NCBI RefSeq assembly: GCF_014195505.1
Contig: NZ_JACIBV010000001.1
Coordinates: forward strand, 2,790,001-2,854,000
Direction: 5' to 3'
DNA length: 64,000 nucleotides
Source: Nonomuraea dietziae
GTDB lineage: Bacteria > Actinomycetota > Actinomycetes > Streptosporangiales > Streptosporangiaceae
Part shown: positions 16,925-25,943 of the stretch, piece by piece
Layout: each line of letters opens with the position of its first letter
Numbering within the stretch: the stretch's first letter is position 1
Notes under the pieces: model-generated
What the model saw: the letters and a program-made list of their open reading frames with translations, nothing else
Told to the model about the DNA's origin: nothing
Database searches by the model: none
Made by a program: the position numbers and the translations under genes

Positions 16925-17857
16925 CTAGAAGCCCCTTGACCACTCCACGATGTTGCGCAGCGGCCGCCCCGACGTGAACCTGCGCCAGTTGTCCTCGAAG
17001 ACCTCGAGGATCTGGCCGGACTCCTGGTCGGAGCCGCCCGCCGTGTGCTGGGTCAGCAGCGTGCGCGGGCAGCTCCACAGCGGGTGGTCGGGGGGCAGCG
17101 GCTCGGTCGCGGTGACGTCGAGCACCGCTCCGCCGAGCCGTCGCTCCCGCAGCGCGGCCACCAGCGCGTCCTCGTCGACCAGGGAACCGCGGCCCGCGTT
17201 GACGAAGATCGCCCCGCGCGGCAGGAGGGCCAGCCGCGCGGCGTCGACCAGCCCGGCCGTCTCCTCCGTGCCCGGCAGCAACCCCACGAGCACGTCGGTC
17301 TCGGGCAGCAGGGCGTCGAGCTCGCCCGCCGTCATCCTGCGCGAGTAGAGCGTCACCTCACACCCGAACGGCGCGAGCAGCTCGGCCAGCCGCCTCGCGA
17401 TCGTGCCCGCGCCGAGGATGACCACCGAGGCGCCGGTCAGCAGCCGCAGCCCCGGCCGCAGCGGGGTGGTCGACCACTGGTGCCGCTCCCCCAGCCTGGC
17501 CAGCTCGTCCACGCCCCGGTAGAGGGCGAGGATTCCGGCCAGGCAGGTCTGCGCGACGGGGTCGGCGAAGGTACCCGTCAGGTTCGTCACGGTGATCCGC
17601 CGGCCGAGCTCGGCCCAGTCGAGCCCCACGTACCTGTCGATCCCCATGGACGACAGCTGCAGCCATCTGAGGCTCGCCGCCTGCTTCAGCCATTCGGGCG
17701 GGCAGTTGCCGACGGCGACCTCCGCACGCGCGAACGCCTCGGCGTCACGGTCGGTGTGCTCCTTCGGCTCGGCGAACCACACGGGGACCTCACCGGCGAG
17801 CGAGCGCACTCTGTCCTTCTCCGCCGCGGTGAGCGCCAGCTCCACATACAGCCTCAT
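16925..17857 (-). CDS. D-2-hydroxyacid dehydrogenase, NAD(P)-dependent
   Basis: A 310-residue oxidoreductase. The Rossmann motif is VVILGAGTIARRLAELL near residue 143. The family's catalytic triad is visible: arginine in VNAGRGSLVD, glutamate in VTATEPLPPDHPLW, histidine in LTQHTAGG. The short N-terminal substrate domain, beginning MRLYVELALTAAEKDRV, is typical of the actinobacterial branch. Substrate (a 2-ketoacid or hydroxyacid) is not predictable. Monocistronic. Confidence 0.9.
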   Translation of the reverse strand: MRLYVELALTAAEKDRVRSLAGEVPVWFAEPKEHTDRDAEAFARAEVAVGNCPPEWLKQAASLRWLQLSSMGIDRYVGLDWAELGRRITVTNLTGTFADPVAQTCLAGILALYRGVDELARLGERHQWSTTPLRPGLRLLTGASVVILGAGTIARRLAELLAPFGCEVTLYSRRMTAGELDALLPETDVLVGLLPGTEETAGLVDAARLALLPRGAIFVNAGRGSLVDEDALVAALRERRLGGAVLDVTATEPLPPDHPLWSCPRTLLTQHTAGGSDQESGQILEVFEDNWRRFTSGRPLRNIVEWSRGF

Positions 17858-17883
17858 GGTTCCAGTGTGACCAGCCTTCGCCG

Positions 17884-18069
17884 TCAGAGCGCCGCCGTGG
17901 CGGTGACCAGGCCGGCGGGCGCGGCCATCTCCCTGAGCTGGTCGGCGAAGGCCAGCGCCTGCTCAGGCGTCATGCGCGGCTCGGTGCCTGTGTAGAACAC
18001 CACGATGTCGCCCGAGGGCGAGCGCACGGGGGTGAAAGGAAGAAGAGGGGAGATCGCCATAGTGAGCAT
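17884..18069 (-). CDS. Small hypothetical protein
   Basis: A 61-residue frame with GGGAAG six bases before the ATG at 18069. The sequence (RSPSGDIVVFYTGTEPRMTP then a short helix FADQLREMA) has ordinary amino-acid composition and acidic-basic balance. I recognise no family. It follows the dehydrogenase promoter region in the same direction and is divergent from the secreted protein at 18213. Confidence 0.5.
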   Translation of the reverse strand: MLTMAISPLLPFTPVRSPSGDIVVFYTGTEPRMTPEQALAFADQLREMAAPAGLVTATAAL

Positions 18070-18212
18070 GATTCTTCCCTACGGCACCGACATTTTCCCG
18101 GCCATTTCCGGCCCTCCCACCGGCGCTCACATCCGGCTCCAAGCCGGACGCAAGCGCGCGGGGATACCTCTGGAGGGGTCGGCAACCGTTCTTCCAGCTT
18201 GGAGAGACCCTC

Positions 18213-18632
18213 GTGCGCATCGGTGCCCGCGTCCTGATCGGCATGACCGCCGCCACCACGCTCGCCCTGTCCTGCTCGACCGCCGCCTCCGCCGAACCCT
18301 CCACCGTGTGGAAGTGGGGCGCCCTCCACTCCACCGACGGGTGGGCCACCGCGTGGGGCAAGGTCTCGGTCGGCCAGTCGGGGCTGGTCGTGTCGGGCAA
18401 CCTCGACGACTCCTACGGCAAGGGCTGCTCGTGGGCGCTCATCCGCTACCAGAACGCCCGCAACGGCCGCTGGCGGACGCACGGCGTCTACAACTGCGTC
18501 ACGGGCACGGGCACCTTCCGCAAGGACGTGGGGGGCGTGCTGCAGATCAGGGTGAAGGTCTGCCGCGGCACGGCCAAGCGCCCTGTCGGCAAGTGCTCGC
18601 GCTGGAAGACCGTCTACACCCAGGGCGGCTGA
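18213..18632 (+). CDS. Secreted hypothetical protein
   Basis: A 139-residue protein with a GTG start preceded by GGAGAG. A signal peptide (VLIGMTAATTLALSCSTAASA) ends near residue 27. The mature part is small, basic, rich in tryptophan and contains four cysteines (KGCSW, YNCVT, KVCRG, GKCSRW) that could form two disulfide bonds. No family recognised; the size and cysteine pattern suggest a small stable extracellular protein. Confidence 0.75.
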   Translation: MRIGARVLIGMTAATTLALSCSTAASAEPSTVWKWGALHSTDGWATAWGKVSVGQSGLVVSGNLDDSYGKGCSWALIRYQNARNGRWRTHGVYNCVTGTGTFRKDVGGVLQIRVKVCRGTAKRPVGKCSRWKTVYTQGG

Positions 18633-18674
18633 TCTCGCCGGCCGTACGGGCCCGGCTTCTGCGAGGCCACCGCG

Positions 18675-18760
18675 CGGCGGTCCCTTCCGGGCGTTTCACG
18701 GAGGTGGCGCCGGTCACCGGCGCCTCCGTGCTCGTGGACGGCGGCATGCCCGCCCTGTGA
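18675..18760 (+). pseudogene. Relic of a short-chain dehydrogenase C-terminus
   Basis: The frame ending at 18760 reads AVPSGRFTEVAPVTGASVLVDGGMPAL in outline: the PxGRF element and the VTG...VDGG end of SDR enzymes are there, but the 20 or so residues normally between them are missing, and nothing of the Rossmann fold remains upstream. A degraded gene end. Confidence 0.55.
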
Positions 18761-18915
18761 GCCACCCGCCCTGGCGCCTCACTCCGTGCGGCCAGGGGAC
18801 CCTTTCGGGTCCGATCCGCGACAGCCGCCCCGCGCTTCGTCTCGCGGGCCGGCTGCTGCGGCTTCGGCTGGCGCCTACGGAGGCTCACGCGAGGGCAGGT
18901 GGCCCCGCGCCGCCG

Positions 18916-20463
18916 TCAGGCAGGGCAGGAGGCGCCGGAGTCCGGCATCTTGCCCTCCAGCAGGTAGGCGTTGACCGCCCCTGCCACGCAGCGGCTGCCC
19001 GACAGGTAGGAGCCGTGGCCCTCACCCTCGTACGTCAGGAGCGTGGCGGTCTTGAGCTGCTCGGTCAGCTTCGGACCCCACTGGTACGGCGTGGCGGGGT
19101 CGCCCTTGCCCGCCACGACCAGGATCGGCCCCGAGCCCGTCGCGTCGACCTTCCTGGCCTCGTCGCTGCCTGGCACCGGCCAGACCGAGCACATGGAGCC
19201 CGCCCCGGCGTTGCCGAACAGCGGCGAGATCTTCAGCGCCGCCTCCTCGGTGCGGACAAGCTCCTCCTCGCTGGGCCGCTCGGCGGTGTCGACGCAGGTG
19301 ATGGCCGGGAAGCTGGACATCTCGGTGGAGTAGCTGCCGTCGGGCTTGCGGCCGGTGTAGGTGTCGGCCAGGTACAGCAGCGCGCCCCCGTCGCCCTTCA
19401 GCGCCGAGGCCACCGCGTTCTCGAGGAAGGGCCAGGTCAGCTTGGAGTAGAGCGCGGCCGCTACCGCGGTGCTGGCCAGGCCCTGAGTCAGCAGCCGGTC
19501 GCCGACCTGCAGCGGGGCGGCGACCGACCGGTCCATGAGACGGTCGATCTTGCTGCTGGCCGTCGCGGTGTCGGGGCCGAGCTCACAGCCCTCGGCGACG
19601 CAGGCCTTGAGGAAGCTCTCGTAAGCCTGCTGGAAACCCTTGGTCTGCGCCATCGTGCGCTGGTAGAACGTGACGCTGGGGTCCAGCGGGGCGTCGAGGA
19701 CGGTGCGGCCCACGTTCTTCGGGAACTTGGTGGCGTAGACGGCGCCGAGCTGTGTGCCGTACGACATGCCGAAGTAGTTGAGCTTGGCGTCGCCGAGCGC
19801 GACGCGCATTCTGTCGAGGTCCTGGGCGGCGTTCACGGTGCCGACGTACGGCAGGACCTCTCCCGAGTCCTTCTCGCACAGCTGGGCGAACTCCCGCATG
19901 GCCGCCTCGTTCTTGTCCCTGGTCTCGGCGTTGGCGGGAAGGGTGTTGAGCGAGACGTAGGAGTCCATCTGCGCGCCGGTGCCGCAGGTGACGCCGCGGC
20001 TGCGCTGCACGCCGCGCGGGTCGAAGCTCACCAGGTCGTAGCGCGCGCCGAGCGTGCCGAACGCCTTGGCCGCCTGCGCCATCGTGTCGACGCCCGACGC
20101 GCCGGGCCCGCCGAAGTTGAACACCAGGGAGCCGATGCGCTGGCCGGGGCCTGTCGCGGGAATCCTGATCAGCGCCAGGTCGAGCGTCTCGCCGTCCGGC
20201 TTGCCGTAGTCGAGCGGCACGGCCAGCTTCCCGCACTGCATGGTGGCGGCCGGAGTGGCGGGCGAGTCACCGCCCGGCCTGCGCAGATCCGTGCAGGCGC
20301 CCCAGGCGATCTTCCCCGCCGGGGCCGCGCCGGGCTCAGAGCCCGAGGCGGAGGCCGAACCGCTGGGCGTGGCCCCCGCGGAGGTGCCCGCGGAGGTGCC
20401 GCAGGCGACGAGCGAGATGGACAGCCCCGCCGTCACGGTGACCGTGATGAGAGTCCAGCGCAT
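18916..20463 (-). CDS. Secreted alpha/beta hydrolase, SlpD/SlpE-type tripeptidyl aminopeptidase
   Basis: About 515 residues. The ATG at 20463 is chosen since GGGGGA lies eight bases upstream; the ATG at 20472 is too close. A lipoprotein signal with cysteine in SLVACGTS anchors it outside the membrane. The nucleophile motif is FGMSYGTQLG, the acid is in GKGDPATPYQW and the histidine in EGEGHGSYL. The C-terminal TAP-like domain is typical of mycelium-associated peptidases of Streptomyces. It would trim peptides outside the cell. Confidence 0.9.
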   Translation of the reverse strand: MRWTLITVTVTAGLSISLVACGTSAGTSAGATPSGSASASGSEPGAAPAGKIAWGACTDLRRPGGDSPATPAATMQCGKLAVPLDYGKPDGETLDLALIRIPATGPGQRIGSLVFNFGGPGASGVDTMAQAAKAFGTLGARYDLVSFDPRGVQRSRGVTCGTGAQMDSYVSLNTLPANAETRDKNEAAMREFAQLCEKDSGEVLPYVGTVNAAQDLDRMRVALGDAKLNYFGMSYGTQLGAVYATKFPKNVGRTVLDAPLDPSVTFYQRTMAQTKGFQQAYESFLKACVAEGCELGPDTATASSKIDRLMDRSVAAPLQVGDRLLTQGLASTAVAAALYSKLTWPFLENAVASALKGDGGALLYLADTYTGRKPDGSYSTEMSSFPAITCVDTAERPSEEELVRTEEAALKISPLFGNAGAGSMCSVWPVPGSDEARKVDATGSGPILVVAGKGDPATPYQWGPKLTEQLKTATLLTYEGEGHGSYLSGSRCVAGAVNAYLLEGKMPDSGASCPA

Positions 20464-20672
20464 GAAAAACATCCCCCGATATCGAGTAGCGACAAAAGCC
20501 TGTCACAATCCCGGGCGAGGAACACGCCGCCCCGCGCGCGTCCTCATCGGCCGATGCTCCCCCTTGACCGGGAATTTTCGCCGTCGAACCGCAGCGCCTT
20601 CCACGCTAGCTCCGGCACGCGCGCCTCGCGCGCACATGGCGGCAGGCGCCGTCGCGCCCCGGCATGGACGGC

Positions 20673-20707
20673 GAGGCGGCGTGCACCCCTCCTGAACACG
20701 CCGCCTC
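20673..20707. terminator. Hairpin in the aceE-peptidase intergenic region
   Basis: Perfect 11-bp stem GAGGCGGCGTG (20673-20683) and CACGCCGCCTC (20697-20707) with a 13-base loop. It is about 110 bp beyond the aceE stop and may be a second terminator or a structure in the peptidase leader. Apart from this and the aceE terminator, 20464-20818 holds nothing I can identify. Confidence 0.45.
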
Positions 20708-20765
20708 ACCATCCAAGACAGCGCCCCCGCCCATCCATGACGCGACCGCACGGAAAAACTTCCGG

Positions 20766-20810
20766 CGAAAAACCAGGAGCCCGCGCCGCGGACGGCACGG
20801 GCTCCCCTGG
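20766..20810 (-). terminator. Rho-independent terminator of aceE
   Basis: On the minus strand an imperfect stem (CCAGGGGAGCCCG with CGGGCTCCTGG) is followed directly by TTTTT. It lies 9 bp after the aceE stop codon. A canonical T-run is unusual at this GC content, which makes the call firm. Confidence 0.85.
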
Positions 20811-20818
20811 AGCGAAGG

Positions 20819-23566
20819 TCAGACGCCCATCGACTGGGTGTCGTTGCTCTCGGCGCCACCGGCCTCGGTGACACCGTTCTTCAGGTGGTAGCGCGCGATC
20901 GCCTCGCGCAGCACCTCGGCGTCGAGCTCGCCGCGCTTGACCAGACTGGTGAGCACCGCGAGGGTGATCGAGGCGGCGTCGACGTGGAAGTGGCGGCGCA
21001 GCGCCGAGCGGGTGTCGGACAGGCCGAACCCGTCGGTGCCGAGCGAGCTCCAGTCGCCTGGCACCCACTGCGAGATCTGGTCCTGCACGGCCTTCATGTA
21101 GTCGCTGACGCCCACGAACGGCCCCTGGGCGCCGCTGAGCGCCCGCGTGACGTACGGCACGCGCTGCTCGGCGTCGGGGTTGAGCAGGTTGTGCTCGTCG
21201 CAGGCCAGCGCCTCGCGGCGCAGCTCCGACCAGGAGGTCGCCGACCACACGTCGGCCGACACGCCCCAGTCCTCGGCCAGCAGGCGCTGCGCCTCCATCG
21301 CCCACGGGCCCGCGACGCCCGAGGAGAGGATGTTGGCCTTCGGCCCCTGCGTCTGCGGCCCGGCGGCGAACTTGTACAGGCCCTTCAGCAGGCCGTCGAC
21401 GTCGAGGCCCGCGGGCTCGGCCGGCTGGACGTAGGGCTCGTTGTAGACGGTCAGGTAGTAGAAGACGTTCTCCGGCTGCTCGCCGTACATCCTGCGCAGG
21501 CCGTCCTTGACGATGTAGGCCGTCTCGAACGCCCACGACGGGTCGTAGGAGATGGAGGCCGGGTTCGTCGAGGCGATCAGCGGGGTGTGGCCGTCCTCGT
21601 GCTGCAGGCCCTCGCCGTTCAGCGTGGTGCGGCCCGCCGTCGCGCCGACCAGGAAGCCCCTGGTCATCTGGTCGCCCATCTGCCACATCTGGTCGCCGGT
21701 GCGCTGCCACCCGAACATCGAGTAGAAGATGTAGATCGGGATCATGTGCTCGCCGTGCGTGGCGTAGGAGGTGCCCGCCGCGGTCGCCGAGGCCATCGAG
21801 CCCGCCTCGTTGATGCCCTCGTGCAGGATCTGACCCTCGGTCGACTCCTTGTACGACAGCAGCAGGTCCCTGTCGACGGCCTCGTAGGTCTGGCCGTGCG
21901 GGTTGTAGATCTTCGCCGTCGGGAACATCGCGTCGAGGCCGAAGGTGCGGGCCTCGTCGGGGATGATCGGCACGAACCTCTTGCCGATCTCCTTGTCGCG
22001 CATGAGGTCCTTGAGCAGCCTGACGAAGGCCATCGTGGTGGCCACCTGCTGCTTGCCCGAGCCCTTGGCGAACTGCTTGTAGACGTCGTCGCCCGGCAGT
22101 TTGAGGGACTTGGCGCGCACGACGCGCCTGGGCAGTACGCCGCCCAGCGCCGCGCGGCGCTCCTTCATGTAGGCGATCTCTTCGTCGTTCTCGCCAGGGT
22201 GGAAGTACGGCGGCAGGTCGCCCTCGAGCGCGGAGTCGGGGATCGGCAGGTAGAGCCGGTCGCGGAACTCCTTCAGCTCGGCCTTGGTCATCTTCTTCAT
22301 CTGGTGCGTGGCGTTGCGCGCCTCGAAGTCCTTGCCGAGGGTCCAGCCCTTGATGGTCTGGGCGAGGATGACCGTCGGCTGGCCGACGTGCTCACGGGCC
22401 GCCTTGAAGGCCGCGTAGACCTTGCGGTAGTCGTGGCCGCCGCGCGACAGCTTGCGGATGTCGTCGTCGTTGAGGTGCTCGACCATCTTGCGCAGGCGCG
22501 GGTCGCTGCCGAAGAAGTTGTCGCGGATGTAGGCGCCCGACTCGACCGAGTAGGTCTGGAACTGGCCGTCGGGCGTGGTGTTCATCTGGTTGACCAGCAC
22601 GCCGTCGACGTCGGCCGCCAGCAGCGGGTCCCAGTCGCGGCCCCAGACGACCTTGATGACGTTCCAGCCCGCGCCGCGGAAGTACGACTCGAGCTCCTGG
22701 ATGATCTTGCCGTTGCCGCGCACGGGTCCGTCGAGCCGCTGCAGGTTGCAGTTGATGACGAAGGTGAGGTTGTCGAGCTCCTCGCGGGCGGCCAGGCCGA
22801 TGGCGCCGAGCGACTCGGGCTCGTCCATCTCGCCGTCGCCGAGGAAGGCCCAGACGTGGCTGCGCGAGGTGTCCTTGATCTGGCGGTTGAGCAGGTAGCG
22901 GTTGAACCGCGCCTGGTAGATCGCGCCGATCGGGCCCAGGCCCATCGACACGGTCGGGAACTCCCAGAAGTCGGGCATGAGCCGCGGGTGGGGGTAGGAG
23001 GGCAGGCCGTGGAAGCCGTGCGACAGCTCCTGGCGGAAGGCGTCAAGCTGCGCCTCGTTGAGGCGGCCCTCGAGGAAGGCGCGGGCGTAGATGCCCGGCG
23101 CGGCGTGACCCTGGAAGAAGACCTGGTCGCCGGACTCGCCGTGGTCCTTGCCGCGGAAGAAGTGGTTGAAGCCCACTTCGTACAGCGAGGCGGCCGAGGC
23201 GTAGGTGGCGATGTGGCCGCCGACGTTGGTGCGCGCGTTCGCGCGCGAGACCATGACCGCGGCGTTCCACCTGATGTAGGCCCTGATGCGGCGCTCGACG
23301 TGCTCGTCGCCGGGGAACCAGGGCTCGCGCTCGGGCGGGATGGTGTTGATGTAGTCGGTGCTGCGCAGTCCGGGCACGCCGACCTGATGCTCTCGGGCCC
23401 GCTCCAGCAGGCGCAGCATCAGGTAGCGGGCGCGGGTGCGCCCCTCGGTCTTGATGACGTTGTCGAGGGACTCGAGCCACTCGTTGGTCTCGCTGGGGTC
23501 GACATCAGGCAGCTGGCTGGGTAGGCCGTCGCTGATGATCGAGAAACGCTGGCGTCCGGAAGCCAC
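20819..23566 (-). CDS. aceE: Pyruvate dehydrogenase E1 component, homodimeric type
   Basis: A 915-residue thiamine-diphosphate enzyme that decarboxylates pyruvate and passes the acetyl group to the E2 lipoyl domain. The TPP/magnesium motif is [17 protein letters not shown] followed by [18 protein letters not shown]. The N-terminal [20 protein letters not shown] and the long single-chain layout mark the AceE family, not the alpha2beta2 E1. It is transcribed alone, with a terminator right behind it and a 384-bp leader/promoter region in front. Confidence 0.97.
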   Translation of the reverse strand: MASGRQRFSIISDGLPSQLPDVDPSETNEWLESLDNVIKTEGRTRARYLMLRLLERAREHQVGVPGLRSTDYINTIPPEREPWFPGDEHVERRIRAYIRWNAAVMVSRANARTNVGGHIATYASAASLYEVGFNHFFRGKDHGESGDQVFFQGHAAPGIYARAFLEGRLNEAQLDAFRQELSHGFHGLPSYPHPRLMPDFWEFPTVSMGLGPIGAIYQARFNRYLLNRQIKDTSRSHVWAFLGDGEMDEPESLGAIGLAAREELDNLTFVINCNLQRLDGPVRGNGKIIQELESYFRGAGWNVIKVVWGRDWDPLLAADVDGVLVNQMNTTPDGQFQTYSVESGAYIRDNFFGSDPRLRKMVEHLNDDDIRKLSRGGHDYRKVYAAFKAAREHVGQPTVILAQTIKGWTLGKDFEARNATHQMKKMTKAELKEFRDRLYLPIPDSALEGDLPPYFHPGENDEEIAYMKERRAALGGVLPRRVVRAKSLKLPGDDVYKQFAKGSGKQQVATTMAFVRLLKDLMRDKEIGKRFVPIIPDEARTFGLDAMFPTAKIYNPHGQTYEAVDRDLLLSYKESTEGQILHEGINEAGSMASATAAGTSYATHGEHMIPIYIFYSMFGWQRTGDQMWQMGDQMTRGFLVGATAGRTTLNGEGLQHEDGHTPLIASTNPASISYDPSWAFETAYIVKDGLRRMYGEQPENVFYYLTVYNEPYVQPAEPAGLDVDGLLKGLYKFAAGPQTQGPKANILSSGVAGPWAMEAQRLLAEDWGVSADVWSATSWSELRREALACDEHNLLNPDAEQRVPYVTRALSGAQGPFVGVSDYMKAVQDQISQWVPGDWSSLGTDGFGLSDTRSALRRHFHVDAASITLAVLTSLVKRGELDAEVLREAIARYHLKNGVTEAGGAESNDTQSMGV

Positions 23567-23950
23567 TGGGTCTCGCCTTCCGAGGATCGACTGATGTCTG
23601 GTCTGGGTCGCCTTCCATCCTGGTCGCTAACTCCGGAAAGTGCATCTCTACTGACCGGTAACCAGAACGTCCCTGCTGGCAGGGCCATGAATGGTGGCCT
23701 AGACCACCGATGGTAGGACGAATCGCCACCAAAGGTTACATCTAGGTACGGATTTAACAACCCCGGAAAAGCTACGAAATTTCTGGCAAGGAGTCGAGGC
23801 GCCGACCGGCCGCCGCGACGGACCGCGCGTCAGCGTAGCGCCACAGGAGAAGGGGTCGGCGGGCGGGTAACGTTTCGGTCATCATTCCGCCAGCCGCTCT
23901 GTGAGCTGAAGGCCCTTTTCCTATCGCGTCCGCCGTACGAAGGTGGAGGT
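23567..23950. other. Divergent promoter region of aceE and the DUF1918 gene
   Basis: No gene supported. The region is less GC-rich than its flanks near 23700-23790 (GGTTACATCTAGGTACGGATTTAACAAC in outline), as expected for promoters. Short inverted motifs such as CCACCGATGGTAGG occur, but I cannot assign a regulator. Confidence 0.5.
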
Positions 23951-24133
23951 ATGAACGCGACGGTAGGAGACCGGCTGCACGTGCACGGGAGCACCGTGGG
24001 CGAGAGAGACCGGATCGGAGAGATCATCGAGGTCCGCGGCACGGACGGCGGGCCGCCTTACATGGTCAGGTTCGACGACGGCCACACCGGCCTGGTCTTT
24101 CCCGGCCCGGACGCGGTGGTCGAGCCCAAGTAG
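23951..24133 (+). CDS. DUF1918 protein
   Basis: A 60-residue protein matching the DUF1918 family: it starts VGDRLHVHGSTVGERDRIGEI and closes with PYMVRFDDGHTGLVFPGPDA. These small beta-rich proteins are common in actinobacteria and of unknown function. Preceded by GGTGGAGG. It lies 9 bp before the YjbQ gene and probably shares its transcript. Confidence 0.85.
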   Translation: MNATVGDRLHVHGSTVGERDRIGEIIEVRGTDGGPPYMVRFDDGHTGLVFPGPDAVVEPK

Positions 24134-24142
24134 GATTTCCAT

Positions 24143-24550
24143 GTGAAATCCCAGATCATCTCGCTGACCACCGGGTCGCGCGAGACGGTGCACGACATCA
24201 CCGGCGAGTGCCAGTCCTTCGCGGGCTCGGTGGGCGGCGACGGGCTGCTGCACGTGTTCGTGCCGCACGCGACGGCCGGGGTGGCGATCATCGAGCTCGG
24301 CGCGGGCAGCGACGACGACCTGCTGGCGGCGCTCGGCGACCTGCTGCCGGCCGACGACCGATGGCGACACGCCCACGGCTCGAAGGGCCACGGCAGATCG
24401 CACGTCATGCCGGCGCTCATCCCGCCCTTCGCCACCGTCCCCGTGCTGGGCGGGCGGCTGGCACTGGGCACCTGGCAGTCGGTCGCCATCGTCGACCTCA
24501 ACGTCGACAACCGTGAACGCCAGGTTCGCCTGTCGTTTTTGTCTGATTAA
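24143..24550 (+). CDS. YjbQ/UPF0047 family protein
   Basis: A 135-residue protein with a GTG start. The family signature is visible as LHVFVPHATAGVAIIELG and, later, HGRSHVMPALIPPF and LGTWQSVAIVDLN. E. coli YjbQ has weak thiamine phosphate synthase activity, but the true role of the family is unclear. The conserved histidines are present, so it should be folded and active. Likely cotranscribed with the DUF1918 gene. Confidence 0.88.
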   Translation: MKSQIISLTTGSRETVHDITGECQSFAGSVGGDGLLHVFVPHATAGVAIIELGAGSDDDLLAALGDLLPADDRWRHAHGSKGHGRSHVMPALIPPFATVPVLGGRLALGTWQSVAIVDLNVDNRERQVRLSFLSD

Positions 24551-24651
24551 TCCGTCTCGAGTACGGCCGTCATCGTGGCGACCGTTGACGACTGAGGGTC
24601 ACAGCGTGTGGACTGTCCCGAAGCGATGACCGCATATCAGGAGGGATACAA

Positions 24652-25080
24652 GTGAGCGCGACCGCGGGTCAGGCGCAGGGCGAGCGCGGCCTGGCCGAAC
24701 GACTCGGCCTCAAGCCGGGTCAGGTGGTGCAGGAGATCGGTTGGGACGAGGACTGCGACGAAGAGCTTCGCGAGTCCATCGAGAACCTGACCGGCACCGA
24801 GCTACTCGACGAGGACACCGACGAAGTCGCCGACGTGGTGCTGCTGTGGTGGCGCGATGGCGACGGGGACCTCTTCGACGCTCTGAGTGACGCCATGCGA
24901 TCACTGGCCGACGCGGGCCAGATCTGGCTCCTGACTCCCAAGGCAGGCAGAGACGGCCACGTGGAGCCGAGCGACATCGGGGAGGACGCCACCACGGCGG
25001 GCCTCTCCCAGACCAGCAGCATCTCCGCCGCACCCGATTGGTCGGGGACCAGGCTTGTGGCGCCCAAGGGCCGGCGCTAG
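24652..25080 (+). CDS. DUF3052 protein
   Basis: A 142-residue acidic protein with GTG start after GGAGGGA. It shows the DUF3052 core: LGLKPGQVVQEIGWDEDCDE, then DVVLLWWRDGDGDLFDAL and WLLTPKAGRDGHVEPSDI. Families of this kind sit near aceE and a one-Cys peroxiredoxin in many actinobacteria (Rv2239c beside ahpE and near aceE in Mycobacterium tuberculosis), and the same grouping occurs here. Function unknown. Confidence 0.88.
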   Translation: MSATAGQAQGERGLAERLGLKPGQVVQEIGWDEDCDEELRESIENLTGTELLDEDTDEVADVVLLWWRDGDGDLFDALSDAMRSLADAGQIWLLTPKAGRDGHVEPSDIGEDATTAGLSQTSSISAAPDWSGTRLVAPKGRR

Positions 25081-25125
25081 TCAGACGTTGAGCCTGCCGT
25101 GCGGCCCCCAGGGCCGTACGGCAGG

Positions 25126-25563
25126 ATGAACCGCATGGCTCCCGACTTCGAACTGCCCGACCAGCACGGCACGCCGGTCAGGCTCTCAGGCCTGCGCGGC
25201 AGCCGCGTCCTGCTGATCTTCTATCCGGTGGCCTTCAGCGGCGTGTGCCGCGGCGAGCTCGCCCAGGTACGCGACGAGCTCATCCCCCAGCTGCCCGCCG
25301 ACGTACGGGTGCTCGGCGTCTCGGTCGACTCGATGTTCGCCCAGCGGGCATGGGCGGAGCAGGAGGGGTACGAATTCCCCCTGCTATCCGATTTCTGGCC
25401 CCACGGACAGGTCGCTCAGGCGTACGGTGTCTTCGACGAGAAGAGAGGGCTCGCCAAGCGCGGGACCTTCCTCATCGATGGCGAGGGCGTGATCAGGTGG
25501 TCGGTCGTCAATCCGATCTCCTCGGCGCGTGACGTCGCCGACTATCTCAAGGCTTTGTCGTAA
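25126..25563 (+). CDS. Peroxiredoxin, AhpE/one-Cys type
   Basis: About 145 residues (ATG at 25126; the ATG at 25135 is a possible alternative). The thioredoxin-fold start is APDFELPDQHG and the peroxidatic site is PVAFSGVC, the PxxxSxxC form of the usual PxxxTxxC. The resolving residue is not obvious, fitting the AhpE group. It reduces hydroperoxides. The neighbouring DUF3052 gene and nearby aceE match the mycobacterial ahpE neighbourhood. Confidence 0.88.
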   Translation: MNRMAPDFELPDQHGTPVRLSGLRGSRVLLIFYPVAFSGVCRGELAQVRDELIPQLPADVRVLGVSVDSMFAQRAWAEQEGYEFPLLSDFWPHGQVAQAYGVFDEKRGLAKRGTFLIDGEGVIRWSVVNPISSARDVADYLKALS

Positions 25564-25575
25564 CGGAGGGAAACC

Positions 25576-25890
25576 ATGCCCTGCTACCAGTGCGGGGCCC
25601 GGCAGACCGACCCGGTCCGCGGCGTCTCGCCGTGGCGGCGCGGCGTCCGCGGCGAGGTCCAGGTGCTCATCTGCCCGGACTGCCAGCTGTCCCACGACCT
25701 CGAACTCGACGTGTGCGAGTCCTGTGGCTCCTCGTCGCTCATCTGCCGGCTCGGCGAGGTCGAGTGCCGTTCCTGCGGTTCGGTGCGGCTCGCGCGACTG
25801 TCGGCGCCCACGGGTTCGACCCCGCTTCCCGGCCTGGCCGACGAGGTCGAGGCGGCGCTCAACAGAGTGCTGGGTCTTTCTCGACATTAG
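25576..25890 (+). CDS. Zinc-ribbon protein
   Basis: A 104-residue protein with GGAGGG before the ATG. Four CxxC-type knuckles are seen: CYQCG at the start, CPDC, CESCGSSS and CRSCGS, enough for two zinc ribbons. The remainder (LPGLADEVEAALNRVLG) forms a short helix. No enzymatic motif. It follows the peroxiredoxin by 12 bp, so the two are probably cotranscribed; a nucleic-acid or protein-binding role is likely. Confidence 0.8.
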   Translation: MPCYQCGARQTDPVRGVSPWRRGVRGEVQVLICPDCQLSHDLELDVCESCGSSSLICRLGEVECRSCGSVRLARLSAPTGSTPLPGLADEVEAALNRVLGLSRH

Positions 25891-25943
25891 GTGCGCTATC
25901 GTTCATAGCCGTTGACCTGCCCCTGCCCCTCAGGATGACCGCT

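Noticed and set aside
20885..23524. 879-residue open frame on the plus strand
   Set aside because: Exact antisense of aceE; composition is that of a GC-rich shadow (runs of V, A, G, H, R) with no domain signature.
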